Source: Sphingobium sp. Cam5-1
GTDB lineage: Bacteria > Pseudomonadota > Alphaproteobacteria > Sphingomonadales > Sphingomonadaceae
NCBI RefSeq assembly: GCF_015693305.1
Contig: NZ_CP065138.1
Coordinates: 2,730,001-2,794,000, forward strand
Reading direction: 5' to 3'
Length of the DNA stretch: 64,000 bases
Both the position numbers and the translations under genes were made by a program. The notes beneath the pieces are model-generated. The model saw only the letters and a program-made list of their open reading frames with translations. It was not told the origin of the DNA and did no database searches. Of the stretch, positions 27,429-36,633 are shown piece after piece. How positions within the stretch are numbered: the first letter of the stretch is position 1; each line of letters opens with the position of its first letter.

Positions 27429-28824
27429 TCCCGCCCACATCCTCTTCGCTGTTGCCTTGCTCGGTGGCTGCAACATGGCGCCGAAGTACGTTCAGCCAGT
27501 TCCGCCCGTTCCGGCGACCTTCCCCGCAGCCACTTCGAGCGGAGGAGAAGCCGCAACGGCGGTCGGCTGGCAGCGCTTCTTCGGCGATCCACAGCTCAAG
27601 GTCTATATCGCCGCCGCGCTTTCGAATAACCGGGATCTGGCGGCCGCAACCGCCCGCATCGAGCAAGCCAGAGCGCAGTTCAGGATCCAGCAGGCCGGAC
27701 GCCTGCCGCAGATCGACAGTAGCGCGGGCGCCACCCGGACGCAGGCACCGTTGGGGTCCCTTGGCTTGGGCGAAAGCATGGGCAACGGCGCGATCACCTA
27801 CAACCAATATTCCGTGCGCGTCGCGGCTAGCGCGTTCGAACTGGATTTCTGGGGTCGGGTCCGCAATCTTAGCGAGTCCGCCCGTAGCAGCTATCTTGCG
27901 ACAGTCGAAGCGCGGCGTGCTTTCCGCCTGTCGCTGATCGGCGATGTCGCGGCGATCTATTACAGCATCCGCGCGGGCGAGGAGGGGATCGCGCTGGCCG
28001 AGCGCACGGTCGCGAGCCGGCGCCAGGGCCTTGCCATAGCCAAGCTGCGGATGGATGCAGGCGTCACCTCCTCGGTCGATTACGACCAGTCTACCGCTTT
28101 GCTGACGCAGGCGCAGACGGAACTCGCCGATCTCCGCCGGACAACCGAGCAGCAGCGCAACCAACTGCTTGTCCTGATCGGCGGGCCGACAAACGCGCCG
28201 ACTCCCGATGGCCGCCCGATTGCCGACGCGGGACAGTTCACGGCGCTTGATGCGGGTCTGCCCTCTACCTTGTTGCGGAGCCGTCCGGACATCTTGCAAG
28301 CGGAACATCAGTTGCTAGCCGCGAATGCCGATATCGGAGCCGCCCGTGCAGCCTTTTTCCCGACTATATCGCTGACCGGAGCATTCGGGTTCGTTTCGCC
28401 CAAGCTTGAAGGTCTCTTCGATAGCAGCAACCAGAATTGGTCATTCGGCGGATCGGCCGCGCTCCCCATCTTCGACTGGGGCAGGCGCGAGAGACAACTC
28501 GACGCGGCGAAGGCCCGGCGAGATGAGCTGGTGGCGACCTACCAGCGCACCGTCCAGAATGCGTTTCGCGAAGTGTCCGACGCTCTGGTGGGGCGACAGC
28601 GCTATCGCGAGCAGATCACAGCACAGGAGCGAGCGGTCGCCGCCCAGCGGCGCCTCGCCGAGACGGCGATATTGCGCTACGACAACGGCATCGCCATCTA
28701 TCTCGAAGTGCTCGACGCCGAGCGCAACCTGTTCTCCGCCGAGCAACAACTCATCAGGCTGCGCGCTACAGAGCTACAAAATGGCGTGTCGCTCTACACT
28801 GCGCTCGGCGGCGGCGATGGCTGA
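27421..28824 (+). CDS. RND efflux outer-membrane channel lipoprotein (OprM/NodT family)
   Basis: The 467-residue product completes the tripartite pump. It has a lipobox LLGGC near residue 17, then the two repeated OEP (outer membrane efflux protein) halves: FELDFWGRVRNLSESARSSY near residue 140 and LPIFDWGRRERQLDAAKARR near residue 350. ATG 27421 overlaps the pump stop codon by 8 bases; earlier in-frame starts lie inside the pump gene and give no signal peptide. Confidence 0.92.
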   Translation: MRNPAHILFAVALLGGCNMAPKYVQPVPPVPATFPAATSSGGEAATAVGWQRFFGDPQLKVYIAAALSNNRDLAAATARIEQARAQFRIQQAGRLPQIDSSAGATRTQAPLGSLGLGESMGNGAITYNQYSVRVAASAFELDFWGRVRNLSESARSSYLATVEARRAFRLSLIGDVAAIYYSIRAGEEGIALAERTVASRRQGLAIAKLRMDAGVTSSVDYDQSTALLTQAQTELADLRRTTEQQRNQLLVLIGGPTNAPTPDGRPIADAGQFTALDAGLPSTLLRSRPDILQAEHQLLAANADIGAARAAFFPTISLTGAFGFVSPKLEGLFDSSNQNWSFGGSAALPIFDWGRRERQLDAAKARRDELVATYQRTVQNAFREVSDALVGRQRYREQITAQERAVAAQRRLAETAILRYDNGIAIYLEVLDAERNLFSAEQQLIRLRATELQNGVSLYTALGGGDG

Positions 28825-29314
28825 GGATTCATGGTCCAGCCTCCGATGATCGGACGGAGATTGCGTCGAGGGTGGCTCGTCCTCCTAAGATGCATCTCAT
28901 GGAAGCCCGTGCGCGCCCGCTGCTCAGGCACCGATTCTAGAGGCGATCCTTTACGCTATCTGCAGTCACGAGTGACTGGTTTGGACGAGAGCAGCCGTTC
29001 AAGGTTGGGCTACGAAATGTCCTGATCTGGTCGAGAGGCGCCGGACGGTTCGTCCGAAACCCGTCATTGGCTTGTCAGAAAACCAGCGTTTGCGGAATTC
29101 TATGTATTGCGCTTGCCGAAAGTACCGAAATTTGAACTGCTGGTTCCTCGCTTCCGGTGAGGGGCCACTTCACCGGGCTTTTTGGGACGAAGCTGTCGCT
29201 GGGCGTCGCGACGGGGAACGTCCGGTTGCGCCGATATCGGCCATTCGTGGATCCATCCAGAGCGCGTGGGACGTCGGCCATGCCGGGGCACCCCTTTGCC
29301 CCCCGGCCAGGTAA
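28825..29314. other. 490-bp gap with no recognisable gene
   Basis: Short open frames here have no start site or family resemblance. A hairpin CCGGTGA-N9-TCACCGG followed by GCTTTTT (29154-29183) could be a terminator, but it lies 330 bp after the efflux operon. The rest may be decayed mobile sequence. Confidence 0.5.
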
Positions 29315-30013
29315 TCAGGCAGCATCGACCATGACGATCTCGCTATCCTCGACCGCGAGGACGCGGATCACATCGACGTCCTGGATCGCGGCGCCGTCGC
29401 GAGCATTAACTCGCACGTCGTCGATTGTGATCGCGCCGGTAGCGGGAACGAGATAGGCCTTCCGGTCCTTGCCGATGGGATATTCGGCGCTTTCGCCAGC
29501 CTTCAGTGTCGCGGCGACGATGCGGGCATCGGTTCGGATTGGCAGCGCGTCATTGTCATTCTCGTACCCGGAAGCCAGCGTGATGAAATGGCCGGCGCGA
29601 TCAGCCTTCGGGAAGGGACGAGCGCCCCAGCTCGGTGCATCGCCGTTGCGGGTAGGTACGAGCCAGATCTGGAAGATTTTCGTCGTGACATCCTCCAGAT
29701 TATATTCGGAATGGCGGACGCCCGATCCGGCGCTCATGACCTGAACGTCACCAGCTTCCGTCCGGCCTTTGTTGCCGAGGCTGTCCTCATGCGTGATGGC
29801 GCCTTCGCGGACATAGGTGATGATCTCCATGTCGCGGTGCGGATGGGGTGGGAAGCCGGTGTGCGGTGCGATCGTGTCGTCGTTCCAGACGCGCACATTG
29901 CCCCAGTTCATGCGGGCCGGATCGTGATACCCGCCGAACGAGAAGTGATGCTTGGCGTCCAGCCAGCCATGGTTGGCGCCGCCGAGCGCTGCGAAGGGGC
30001 GAATCTCGATCAT
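29315..30013 (-). CDS. Pirin family protein (bicupin; YhaK-like)
   Basis: The 232-residue product is a pirin-type cupin. It shows HHFSFGGYHDPARMNWGNVRVWNDD near residue 20, the metal-binding cluster GFPPHPHRDMEIITYV near residue 53 (two His plus a later His/Glu), and AGSGVRHSEYN near residue 95. Bacterial members include quercetin dioxygenases and regulators, so the exact reaction is open. The start at 30013 has AGGAG seven bases before it. It is divergent from a LysR gene, sharing a 111-bp control region with a palindromic LysR-type box (30099-30113). Confidence 0.88.
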   Translation of the reverse strand: MIEIRPFAALGGANHGWLDAKHHFSFGGYHDPARMNWGNVRVWNDDTIAPHTGFPPHPHRDMEIITYVREGAITHEDSLGNKGRTEAGDVQVMSAGSGVRHSEYNLEDVTTKIFQIWLVPTRNGDAPSWGARPFPKADRAGHFITLASGYENDNDALPIRTDARIVAATLKAGESAEYPIGKDRKAYLVPATGAITIDDVRVNARDGAAIQDVDVIRVLAVEDSEIVMVDAA

Positions 30014-30098
30014 GTGATGTCTCCTTGGGGACAGCATCAGGCTGTCGTTGGAGACCTTTTACAGCTTGCGATAACTTCTATGCAGATAGATAAAACCG

Positions 30099-30113
30099 GC
30101 CGATTTATTCGAG
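30099..30113. promoter_or_regulatory. Putative LysR box between pirin and lysR
   Basis: On the minus strand it reads CTCGAATAAATCGGC, 11 of 15 matches to the perfect palindrome TTCGATTAAATCGAA found upstream of the isochorismatase gene. It lies in the divergent control region, 86 bp before the pirin start. Confidence 0.5.
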
Positions 30114-30124
30114 AAAGTGGAACG

Positions 30125-31054
30125 ATGAATACGCCCGGCACCCCGACGTTCGACCAGCTCCGCATCTTCCTCACCATCGTCGACGTAGGCAGTTTCGCCG
30201 CCGCTGCGCGCAAGCTCAATCGTGCGGTTTCGGTGATCAGCTATGGCATCGCCAATCTGGAGGCGCAGCTCGGGCTGACGCTGTTCGACCGGGAGAGTAC
30301 GCGCAAACCCCAGCTCACGGTCGAAGGGCGCGCATTGCTCGCGGAGGTGCGCAGCATATCGCACGGTTTCGACGGGCTGCGCGCGAAGGTAAAGGGCCTG
30401 CTCGACGGGCTGGAAGCGGAGGTGGACCTGGCTGTCGATGTCATGGTGCCGTCCGAACGGCTGGGCAAGATCCTGCGCGGCTTCGCGGCGGAGTTCCCCA
30501 CCGTCCAGCTTCGCCTGCATGTCGAGGCTCTTGGGGCGATCACGGCCATGGTGCTCGACCGCACGGCCGCGATCGGAATTTCAGGACCGCTGGCGGCCGG
30601 CGTGGAAGGGGTCGAGTGCATCGCCGCAGGTTCGGTGCCGATGGTGCCCGTGGCGGCGCCCGATCATCCGCTCGGCCGCATGGAGCGCATTCCGCCCGGT
30701 GCCGGGCGCGAGCATACCCAGCTGGTGCTGACGGACCGCTCTCGCTTCACCGAGGGGCAGGATTATTCAGTGATGAGTCCCAAGACCTGGCGCCTGGCGG
30801 ATCTGGGCGCGAAGCATGCCCTGCTGCGGGAAGGGATCGGGTGGGGCAATATGCCGCTGCCGATGATCGAGCCTGACCTGGTCGATGGCACTCTGGTGCG
30901 GCTAGTCATGCCGGATCACCTTGGCGGAACCTATCGGTTCGCCGGCGTCTGGCGCCGCGATTCGCCGCCCGGACCCGCCGCCTCATGGCTGCTCGACCAG
31001 TTCGTCGCGCTTGGCTCGGACGACAAGGAGCTGGAGGGCATGGGCGATGTCTGA
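30125..31054 (+). CDS. LysR-family transcriptional regulator
   Basis: The 309-residue product has the LysR winged helix at its N-terminus (FLTIVDVGSFAAAARKLNRAVSVISYGIANLEAQLG near residues 15-50) and an effector-binding domain. It probably regulates pirin and the other transcription units of the island block that carry related T-N11-A palindromes. ATG 30125 gives the usual family length; the frame is open further upstream but that part runs antisense to pirin. Its end overlaps the next gene by 8 bases. Confidence 0.88.
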   Translation: MNTPGTPTFDQLRIFLTIVDVGSFAAAARKLNRAVSVISYGIANLEAQLGLTLFDRESTRKPQLTVEGRALLAEVRSISHGFDGLRAKVKGLLDGLEAEVDLAVDVMVPSERLGKILRGFAAEFPTVQLRLHVEALGAITAMVLDRTAAIGISGPLAAGVEGVECIAAGSVPMVPVAAPDHPLGRMERIPPGAGREHTQLVLTDRSRFTEGQDYSVMSPKTWRLADLGAKHALLREGIGWGNMPLPMIEPDLVDGTLVRLVMPDHLGGTYRFAGVWRRDSPPGPAASWLLDQFVALGSDDKELEGMGDV

Positions 31055-31658
31055 TCCTGCCAAAGATCGACCGGGCCGGGGCATGCGGTCGGGGCGGCTG
31101 GAGGCCTTCACCGATGGGGTTGTCGCGATCATCATCACGATCATGGTGCTCGAATTGAAGGTGCCGGAGGAAGGGACGTTCGAAGCGCTGTCGGACAGCC
31201 TGCCGATCCTGCTCGCCTATGTCCTGTCCTTCATCAATGTCGGACTGTACTGGAACAATCACCACCATCTGATGCAGGCGACCGGGCGGATCGACGGACG
31301 TGTGTTGTGGGCGAACCTGTTCTTGCTGTTCTGGCTGTCGCTCGTCCCCTTCGTCATCCGATGGCTGGATGCGAGCGGCTTCTCGCCGATGGCCACGGCG
31401 TCCTATGGCGTCGTGCTGGGCATGGCGGCGATCGGCTATGAACTGACGGAGCGGTTCATCATCGCCTGCAACGGCCGTCAGTCGGCCGTGGCCAAGGCGA
31501 TTGGTCGTGACTGGAAGGGCAAGATCAGCCTTGCCATCTATGCCGTCGCCGTACCGGCTGCCTTCTTCGCGCGGCCGGTGGCGATCATTCTGTACATCGT
31601 CGTTTTGCTGTTCTGGCTCGCGCCCGATCGCAGGATCGAGCGCGCGCTGAAAGACTAA
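31047..31658 (+). CDS. TMEM175-like membrane protein (DUF1211)
   Basis: The 203-residue product matches the TMEM175/DUF1211 family, prokaryotic members of which form potassium-permeable channels. The signature RLEAFTDGVVAIIITIMVLELK (first helix, near residue 17) contains the FxDxV filter-helix pattern. Six hydrophobic segments are visible overall, with GLYWNNHHHLM after the second or third. It overlaps the lysR stop by 8 bases (ATGTCTGA) and converges on a DUF1275 gene with a 4-base overlap. Confidence 0.85.
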   Translation: MSDPAKDRPGRGMRSGRLEAFTDGVVAIIITIMVLELKVPEEGTFEALSDSLPILLAYVLSFINVGLYWNNHHHLMQATGRIDGRVLWANLFLLFWLSLVPFVIRWLDASGFSPMATASYGVVLGMAAIGYELTERFIIACNGRQSAVAKAIGRDWKGKISLAIYAVAVPAAFFARPVAIILYIVVLLFWLAPDRRIERALKD

Positions 31659-32350
31659 AGCGGCTTGGATGCGACGGGGTGAAGGGTGCAGGCCAGGGTG
31701 CCTGCGAAGATCAGCCCGCCGGCCAGGATGAGGGGCACGACCAGCCCGCCATGGGTGACGAGATATGCGCCGATGGCTGCACCAAGGAAAATGGCGGCAA
31801 CGCTGCCGATGCGCCGCGCCCAATTGGGGTTTGCGCCGCCGGCGAGGCTGGAATCGGCGGCAAGTCCGGCGATGGTGAGCGTCAGGACGGTCGTAGTGAG
31901 GTCGGTCACCTTGAGCTGTCGGATGGTCGCGTTGCGAAAGCCCATGGCGAGGCCTGTAAGCGCAATAATCATATAGACGCTGAAACCCGGCGTCTGCGTC
32001 GCGATGTCGAACCCCACGGCCACGCCAGCCGCGATCCAGAGGAGGACTGCCTCGACCGACGCGGCGATGATCAGCCAGCGCCCAAGAGGTGAGCCTGCAT
32101 GCCGCTTGCCAACCTGTCCGGCAATCAACGCGCCGACCATGAACGATGCGATGGCGACGATATAGGGTGCGATCTTGAAGCCCGGCGCGCCGCTGGCGGC
32201 GAAGCCGAGAAAGACGACATTACCGGTCATGTTCGCCGTGAAGACTTTTCCGAGACCGAGCACCGAGGTGGCGTCAACAAGGCCTGTCGTCACGGAGAGG
32301 AGCAGTAGGAGCCAGGCAAGCGGCGATGCGGCGGGTTTGTCGGTGGTCAT
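31655..32350 (-). CDS. DUF1275 (YoaK-like) membrane protein
   Basis: The 231-residue product has about six membrane segments. It carries the family signature TTGLVDATSVLGLGKVFTANMTGNVVFLG near residues 22-50 and GFRNATIRQLKVTDLTTTVLT near residue 140. No transport substrate is established for this family. ATG 32350 has GGAGA six bases upstream. A LysR-type box lies about 80 bp before the start. Confidence 0.85.
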   Translation of the reverse strand: MTTDKPAASPLAWLLLLLSVTTGLVDATSVLGLGKVFTANMTGNVVFLGFAASGAPGFKIAPYIVAIASFMVGALIAGQVGKRHAGSPLGRWLIIAASVEAVLLWIAAGVAVGFDIATQTPGFSVYMIIALTGLAMGFRNATIRQLKVTDLTTTVLTLTIAGLAADSSLAGGANPNWARRIGSVAAIFLGAAIGAYLVTHGGLVVPLILAGGLIFAGTLACTLHPVASKPL

Positions 32351-32430
32351 GACGGTCTCCGTGGGTGCGATGGCCATTTCTTTAATCGCCACCATTCCAT
32401 CGATGCAGCCGAATAATATCGATAGTTTCA

Positions 32431-32445
32431 TTCGATTAACCGGAA
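32431..32445. promoter_or_regulatory. Putative LysR box upstream of the DUF1275 gene
   Basis: TTCGATTAACCGGAA matches the perfect palindrome TTCGATTAAATCGAA at 12 of 15 positions. It is 81 bp before the DUF1275 start codon. Confidence 0.5.
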
Positions 32446-32452
32446 CACTGTG

Positions 32453-33814
32453 TCAGAAGCGAAAGTTGCTTTCCACTCCCAGCATGGCGACCGTCTTTGC
32501 TGGACCAGTCTCATGAATGAAGGCGCCCGGGGCGAAAGCGGACAACGATGCAGACAATTCCCACTCAGGCGTCGCTTGCCAGTCGATGGTCGCTTCGGCT
32601 TCCTTGCCGATGAAGCGCGCATGGCTGTCGCCCGCTCCGCGTATCAGGGTGCCGGGTATGTTGTAGACACCGTCTGCGATGCTGTAGCGCCAATAGGCCA
32701 TGGCTGCGAGACCGAAGGAGACGCCATCGCCGAGTGAACCGCTGACGCGGGGATTGACGCTGATGATGTTGGTCGGACCGACCGGCGAGAGTTCGCCGAA
32801 ATATTTGCCCTTGGGGAAAAGGGCGTTGAAAGTGCCGATCTTGCCGTCACCCGCTTTACCGTCACCGCTGACGATGTTGACGCGCAGCGTCGCGTCCGGA
32901 GCAAGGGGGAGAGCGGGAAAGCTTCGGCCGACTTCCGTGCCGAGTGTCCAGGCGGCGATCCTCTGCCCCTCGAAATGACCGAATTGCGCCACACCCTCGA
33001 CATTCCAGTGCCAGTCGCCACGGACGCCGTGCGATCGCAGCCCAAGGCTGTGTCGAACCTCGCGCCCCTTCACTTCATCGAAACGGGCGAGCCGGTTGCG
33101 ATAGCCGAGATAATAGATGTCCAGTTCCGGCAGCGCAACATAGGCGCCCCACAGCGCCTTGTCGCCCGACCTTGCGTCATCGAAGCTGTCTGGCCCGGGC
33201 TGAACGGGCCGTGCCGCGATCAGGCTGAGCTTGGGTGTTCCAATCGCAACATCGACCCTCGCGCCATCGAAGGCCAGCGGGACATTGGGACCGTAGCGCG
33301 TGCCGATCAGCCGCTCCGTGCCGAGCGAGAGCATCTGGCGGCCGAAGCGCACGGTGACAGGGCCGAGATCGACCTCGCCAAATCCCTGAAGCAGATCGGC
33401 CCGCGTCTGGTCGATGGGACTGGCGGAGGGTGAGACGCCGACCGCATAGGCCAGGATCGGCTGTACGAACGCCCGTGCCTTGCCAACGTGGAGATCGGCA
33501 TAGGGGAGCGCGCGCAGCCACAGATAGCTGTCACCGGGTGCGTCCGCTCCGCCCCACAGATTGTTTCGATAACTCTCGCTCCGCGCGCGCAGTTCGATGC
33601 CGGTCGACAGCCAGTTGTCGTCGCCGAGCGGGATGTACTTGAGTGGACCGGTCCAGTGCTCTGCGCGTTTCTTCGCATCGGCAAGGTCGGACCAGTCCTC
33701 GTCATAGCGCGTGATGCTGAGCGTGGGTGCCTCCCACGCTTCCTTGTGCTGGGCGCTGGCCGGTGCCGCGAGACCCCCGGCCAGCAACCCGGCCGCGATG
33801 AGGATCCTAAGCAT
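32453..33814 (-). CDS. Alginate-export-family outer-membrane beta-barrel protein
   Basis: The 453-residue product has a signal peptide (MLRILIAAGLLAGGLAAPASAQ) and a body of alternating amphipathic strands ending in NFRF, as in outer-membrane barrels. The pattern FGRQMLSLGTERLIGTRYGPNVPLAFDG near residue 155 is typical of the Alginate_exp (AlgE-like) family, many members of which are uptake or export porins unrelated to alginate. It probably lets the substrate or product of the neighbouring enzymes cross the outer membrane (inference). ATG 33814 overlaps the doxX stop by 8 bases. Confidence 0.82.
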   Translation of the reverse strand: MLRILIAAGLLAGGLAAPASAQHKEAWEAPTLSITRYDEDWSDLADAKKRAEHWTGPLKYIPLGDDNWLSTGIELRARSESYRNNLWGGADAPGDSYLWLRALPYADLHVGKARAFVQPILAYAVGVSPSASPIDQTRADLLQGFGEVDLGPVTVRFGRQMLSLGTERLIGTRYGPNVPLAFDGARVDVAIGTPKLSLIAARPVQPGPDSFDDARSGDKALWGAYVALPELDIYYLGYRNRLARFDEVKGREVRHSLGLRSHGVRGDWHWNVEGVAQFGHFEGQRIAAWTLGTEVGRSFPALPLAPDATLRVNIVSGDGKAGDGKIGTFNALFPKGKYFGELSPVGPTNIISVNPRVSGSLGDGVSFGLAAMAYWRYSIADGVYNIPGTLIRGAGDSHARFIGKEAEATIDWQATPEWELSASLSAFAPGAFIHETGPAKTVAMLGVESNFRF

Positions 33815-34298
33815 GGGGCCGCCACCCCCGGGCGACGAGTGCAACGAGCACGAAGCCGCCGATCAGGCCGATATGTTCGAAAAAGGCATTGGTCGCCATG
33901 AAGCGCTCCTGCCCCGTCGGCATCGCCCAGAAGGCGTTCGCGGTAAACGCGGCGAGCAGGGTGAACACCCCCAGCATGCCCGCGCCCAGCCAGACCAGTC
34001 GGCCGCTGAGGATCAGCATCGGTCCGACAAGTTCTATGCCGATGGTGAGTGCCGCCCAGAAGGCGCGCGGCGTCATGCCAAAATGCGCCTGCTCCGCGAC
34101 GGCTGAGGGCCAGTCGGTGAGCTTGACGATGCCGCCCAGCAGGTAAGCACCTACCAGTGCGAGGCGGGCCAGGAACCATGTGGGACGCCAGTCGAGGATC
34201 ACGGTGACGAAGCGGGGTGCGTTGGTGGTTCGAGCGGGCGCAGCGATGGGATTGGTGGCGACCGGAGCGGTCGCCCTCCTTTGAACGGTGCGGTTCAT
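33807..34298 (-). CDS. DoxX-family membrane protein
   Basis: The 163-residue product has a hydrophilic 35-residue N-terminus and four membrane segments with the DoxX pattern (LARLALVGAYLLGGIVKLTDW near residue 44, then MLILSGRLVWLGAGMLGVFTLLAAF near residue 95). DoxX proteins are membrane partners in redox or stress functions; the role here is unknown. It starts a short operon with the porin gene. Two LysR-type boxes lie 50 and 82 bp upstream. Confidence 0.8.
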   Translation of the reverse strand: MNRTVQRRATAPVATNPIAAPARTTNAPRFVTVILDWRPTWFLARLALVGAYLLGGIVKLTDWPSAVAEQAHFGMTPRAFWAALTIGIELVGPMLILSGRLVWLGAGMLGVFTLLAAFTANAFWAMPTGQERFMATNAFFEHIGLIGGFVLVALVARGWRPHA

Positions 34299-34347
34299 TT
34301 CTATTTCTCCGGTAGCTTGGTGAGCCCTATCTACTCAGCCAAGCACA

Positions 34348-34394
34348 TCCGAACGATCCGAATAAAATAGGAGGTGTTGTTCGATATTATGGAA
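34348..34394. promoter_or_regulatory. Two putative LysR boxes upstream of doxX
   Basis: TTCGATATTATGGAA at 34380-34394 matches the reference palindrome TTCGATTAAATCGAA at 11 of 15 positions. A weaker copy (9 of 15) lies on the minus strand at 34348-34362. The pair fits a LysR recognition/activation site arrangement in the 138-bp gap. Confidence 0.45.
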
Positions 34395-34436
34395 TGTGGA
34401 AACAGCGGTCCTCGTGGGAAAGGAGCGCTGCCCCTA

Positions 34437-36365
34437 TCAGACGGCCCAGCAGCCACATCCCATGACGCCCCAGAAGCTCTGGACGTCGGCGGTCGGCATA
34501 CTGCCGCCGAGCGCTGCGGCATGATCGTGGCCATGAACGTTACAGGCGGAGGCGCATCCGCAGGCCGAAGCCAGCTTCTTTGCCGCTTCATCTCGCCGCC
34601 AGTGGCCGCCGAAGGTCGCGACCGGGGACCAGTCTGGCATCGCTTTTGGCGCTTCGGGGGCGAGCGGGCCGAAACTGCCTTCACCGTAGACGATCTTCCC
34701 GCCCAGCACGGTCAGGACCGAGTGCAGATGCGCAATCTCGCTCTCCGGCACGCTGAAATAATCGTCCGAAAGCAGCGCTAGATCGGCCAGTTGTCCAACC
34801 TTGATCTGTCCCTTTTTGCCGACCTCGTTGGAGAACCAGCTGTTCTTCTCGGTCCACAGCCGGAGCGCAGTCTCACGATCGAGCCGGTTACGGGTGGGAT
34901 AAAGCGTCAGCCCGCCCACCGTCTTTGACGTCACGAGCCAGCTGAGCGACACCCAGGGATTGTAGCTGGCGACGCGGGTGGCATCGGTGCCCGCGCCCAC
35001 AGGTACGCCTGCATCCATCATACGTTTGATCGGCGGCGTTGTCTCCGCGGCCTTTGCGCCATAACGCTCGACGAAATATTCGCCCTGAAAGGCCATGCGA
35101 TGCTGAACCGCGATCCCGCCGCCCAGTGCGGCGATCCGGTCGATATTGCGTTCGCTGATCGTTTCGGCATGGTCGAAGAACCAGTTGAGCCCCTTGAGCG
35201 GGATATCGCGGTTCACCTTCTCGAAAACGTCCAGCGCGCGGGAGATGGTCTGATCATAAGTTGCATGGAGACGCCAGGGCCAGCGGCGCTCGGCGAGCAA
35301 GCGGATGACGGGTTCGAGATCGCCTTCCATCTCCGGCGGCATATCGGGGCGGGCGACACGAAAATCTTCGAAGTCCGCTGCCGAATAGACCAGCATCTCC
35401 CCGGCGCCATTGTGGCGATAGCTGTCGTCGCCATCGCCCGGCTTGATCTGCGTTGACCAGCTGGCGAAATCCTTCAGCTCTTCTTTCGGCTTCTGCGTAA
35501 ACAGATTGTAGGCGATGCGCAGTGTCAGCTCGCCGTCCTTGTGCAGCTTGTCGATGACTTCATAGTCGTCGGGGTAATTCTGCGACCCGCCGCCTGCGTC
35601 GATCACACTGGTAACGCCCAGCGAATTCAGCTCCCGCATGAAATGTTTGGTGGAGTTGAGCTGATAATCCTGCGGCAGCTTCGGACCCTTTGCCAGCGTC
35701 GCATAGAGGATGGTCGCGTTGGGCTGGGCCAGCAGCAGGCCTGTGGGGTTGCCCGCCGCATCGCGAACGATCTCGCCTCCCGGCGGATTGGGCGTATCCT
35801 TTGTGTATCCGACGGCGCGCAGCGCAGCGGCGTTGAGGAGCGCACGGTCATAAAGGTGGAGGATGAAGACAGGCGTATCTGGCGCGGCGGCATTTATCTC
35901 CGCCAGTGTCGGCAGGCGCTTCTCGGTAAACTGATGCTCGGTGAAACCGCCGACCACGCGGACCCATTGCGGCGGCGGCGTGTTTTCGGCCTGCTTCTTC
36001 AGCATCGCCATGGCGTCGGCGAGCGTCGGCACGCCTTCCCAGCGCAGTTCCATATTATAGTTCAGGCCGCCGCGAATGACGTGAATATGGCTGTCGATGA
36101 GGCCCGGGATCAGGCGGCGGCCACCGGCGTCGATGACGCGGGCATCGGGCGCTGCGACTGCGCGCACTTCCTGCTCGGAGCCGACGGCGAGAAACTTGCC
36201 GTCGCGGATCGCCACCGCCTGCGCCTGCGGATTTTCGCGGTCGAGGGTGGTTATCTTTGCGTTGGTCAGGATCAGGTCGGTGTGGGTCATGGCGAAACTT
36301 TCGGAGGTGGCGAGAAGGGTGGTAGTGGCGGCAACGCTGCCAAGCAGCTGGCGGCGGTTCATCAT
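34437..36365 (-). CDS. Tat-exported YtcJ-like amidohydrolase with Cys/His-rich tail
   Basis: The 642-residue product belongs to the metal-dependent amidohydrolase superfamily (YtcJ branch). It has a twin-arginine signal (NRRQLLGS near residue 3), metal motif GLIDSHIH near residue 95, HATYDQ near residue 370, WFFDHAET near residue 397 and AGTDATRVASYNPW near residue 455. The substrate is unknown. The last 40 residues are unusual, carrying ACGCASAC, HGHDH and MGCGC, and look like a metal-binding appendage. The start codon overlaps the XapX stop as ATGA; a second Met follows directly. Confidence 0.85.
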   Translation of the reverse strand: MMNRRQLLGSVAATTTLLATSESFAMTHTDLILTNAKITTLDRENPQAQAVAIRDGKFLAVGSEQEVRAVAAPDARVIDAGGRRLIPGLIDSHIHVIRGGLNYNMELRWEGVPTLADAMAMLKKQAENTPPPQWVRVVGGFTEHQFTEKRLPTLAEINAAAPDTPVFILHLYDRALLNAAALRAVGYTKDTPNPPGGEIVRDAAGNPTGLLLAQPNATILYATLAKGPKLPQDYQLNSTKHFMRELNSLGVTSVIDAGGGSQNYPDDYEVIDKLHKDGELTLRIAYNLFTQKPKEELKDFASWSTQIKPGDGDDSYRHNGAGEMLVYSAADFEDFRVARPDMPPEMEGDLEPVIRLLAERRWPWRLHATYDQTISRALDVFEKVNRDIPLKGLNWFFDHAETISERNIDRIAALGGGIAVQHRMAFQGEYFVERYGAKAAETTPPIKRMMDAGVPVGAGTDATRVASYNPWVSLSWLVTSKTVGGLTLYPTRNRLDRETALRLWTEKNSWFSNEVGKKGQIKVGQLADLALLSDDYFSVPESEIAHLHSVLTVLGGKIVYGEGSFGPLAPEAPKAMPDWSPVATFGGHWRRDEAAKKLASACGCASACNVHGHDHAAALGGSMPTADVQSFWGVMGCGCWAV

Positions 36366-36610
36366 CCGTCGCGCTTTTCGTTGGTCGGCAGCTTGCCAAG
36401 AACGTGGTTCATGCAATCCTGGCGCACAAAACGCGACAGTTCCGGCAGGCTGCTCAGGCGTTGCGCGACCGGGATGATCTGCTCACCGAGCAGGATCCCC
36501 GCCAGTCCGACCAGAGCGATCACCGGCGGTGCGGGAGAGCGAACGCCCATCAGGCTGTAAATGATACCGACGATGAGGCCGGCGCCGAGGGAAAGAATAT
36601 AGGCTTTCAT
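36362..36610 (-). CDS. XapX-domain small membrane protein
   Basis: The 82-residue product starts MKAYILSLGAGLIVGIIYSLMGVRSPAPP, the XapX signature, with two hydrophobic segments (residues 3-20 and 30-45) and a hydrophilic tail. Function is unknown; these genes commonly accompany hydrolase/amidohydrolase clusters. It overlaps the amidohydrolase start by four bases. An upstream ATG at 36637 would add nine residues and is less likely. Confidence 0.8.
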   Translation of the reverse strand: MKAYILSLGAGLIVGIIYSLMGVRSPAPPVIALVGLAGILLGEQIIPVAQRLSSLPELSRFVRQDCMNHVLGKLPTNEKRDG

Positions 36611-36633
36611 CTCCGTTTTCCCGCTCCTGGTTA

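Noticed and set aside
35541-36560. 339-codon plus-strand frame
   Set aside because: Antisense to the amidohydrolase; no start signals or domain motifs.
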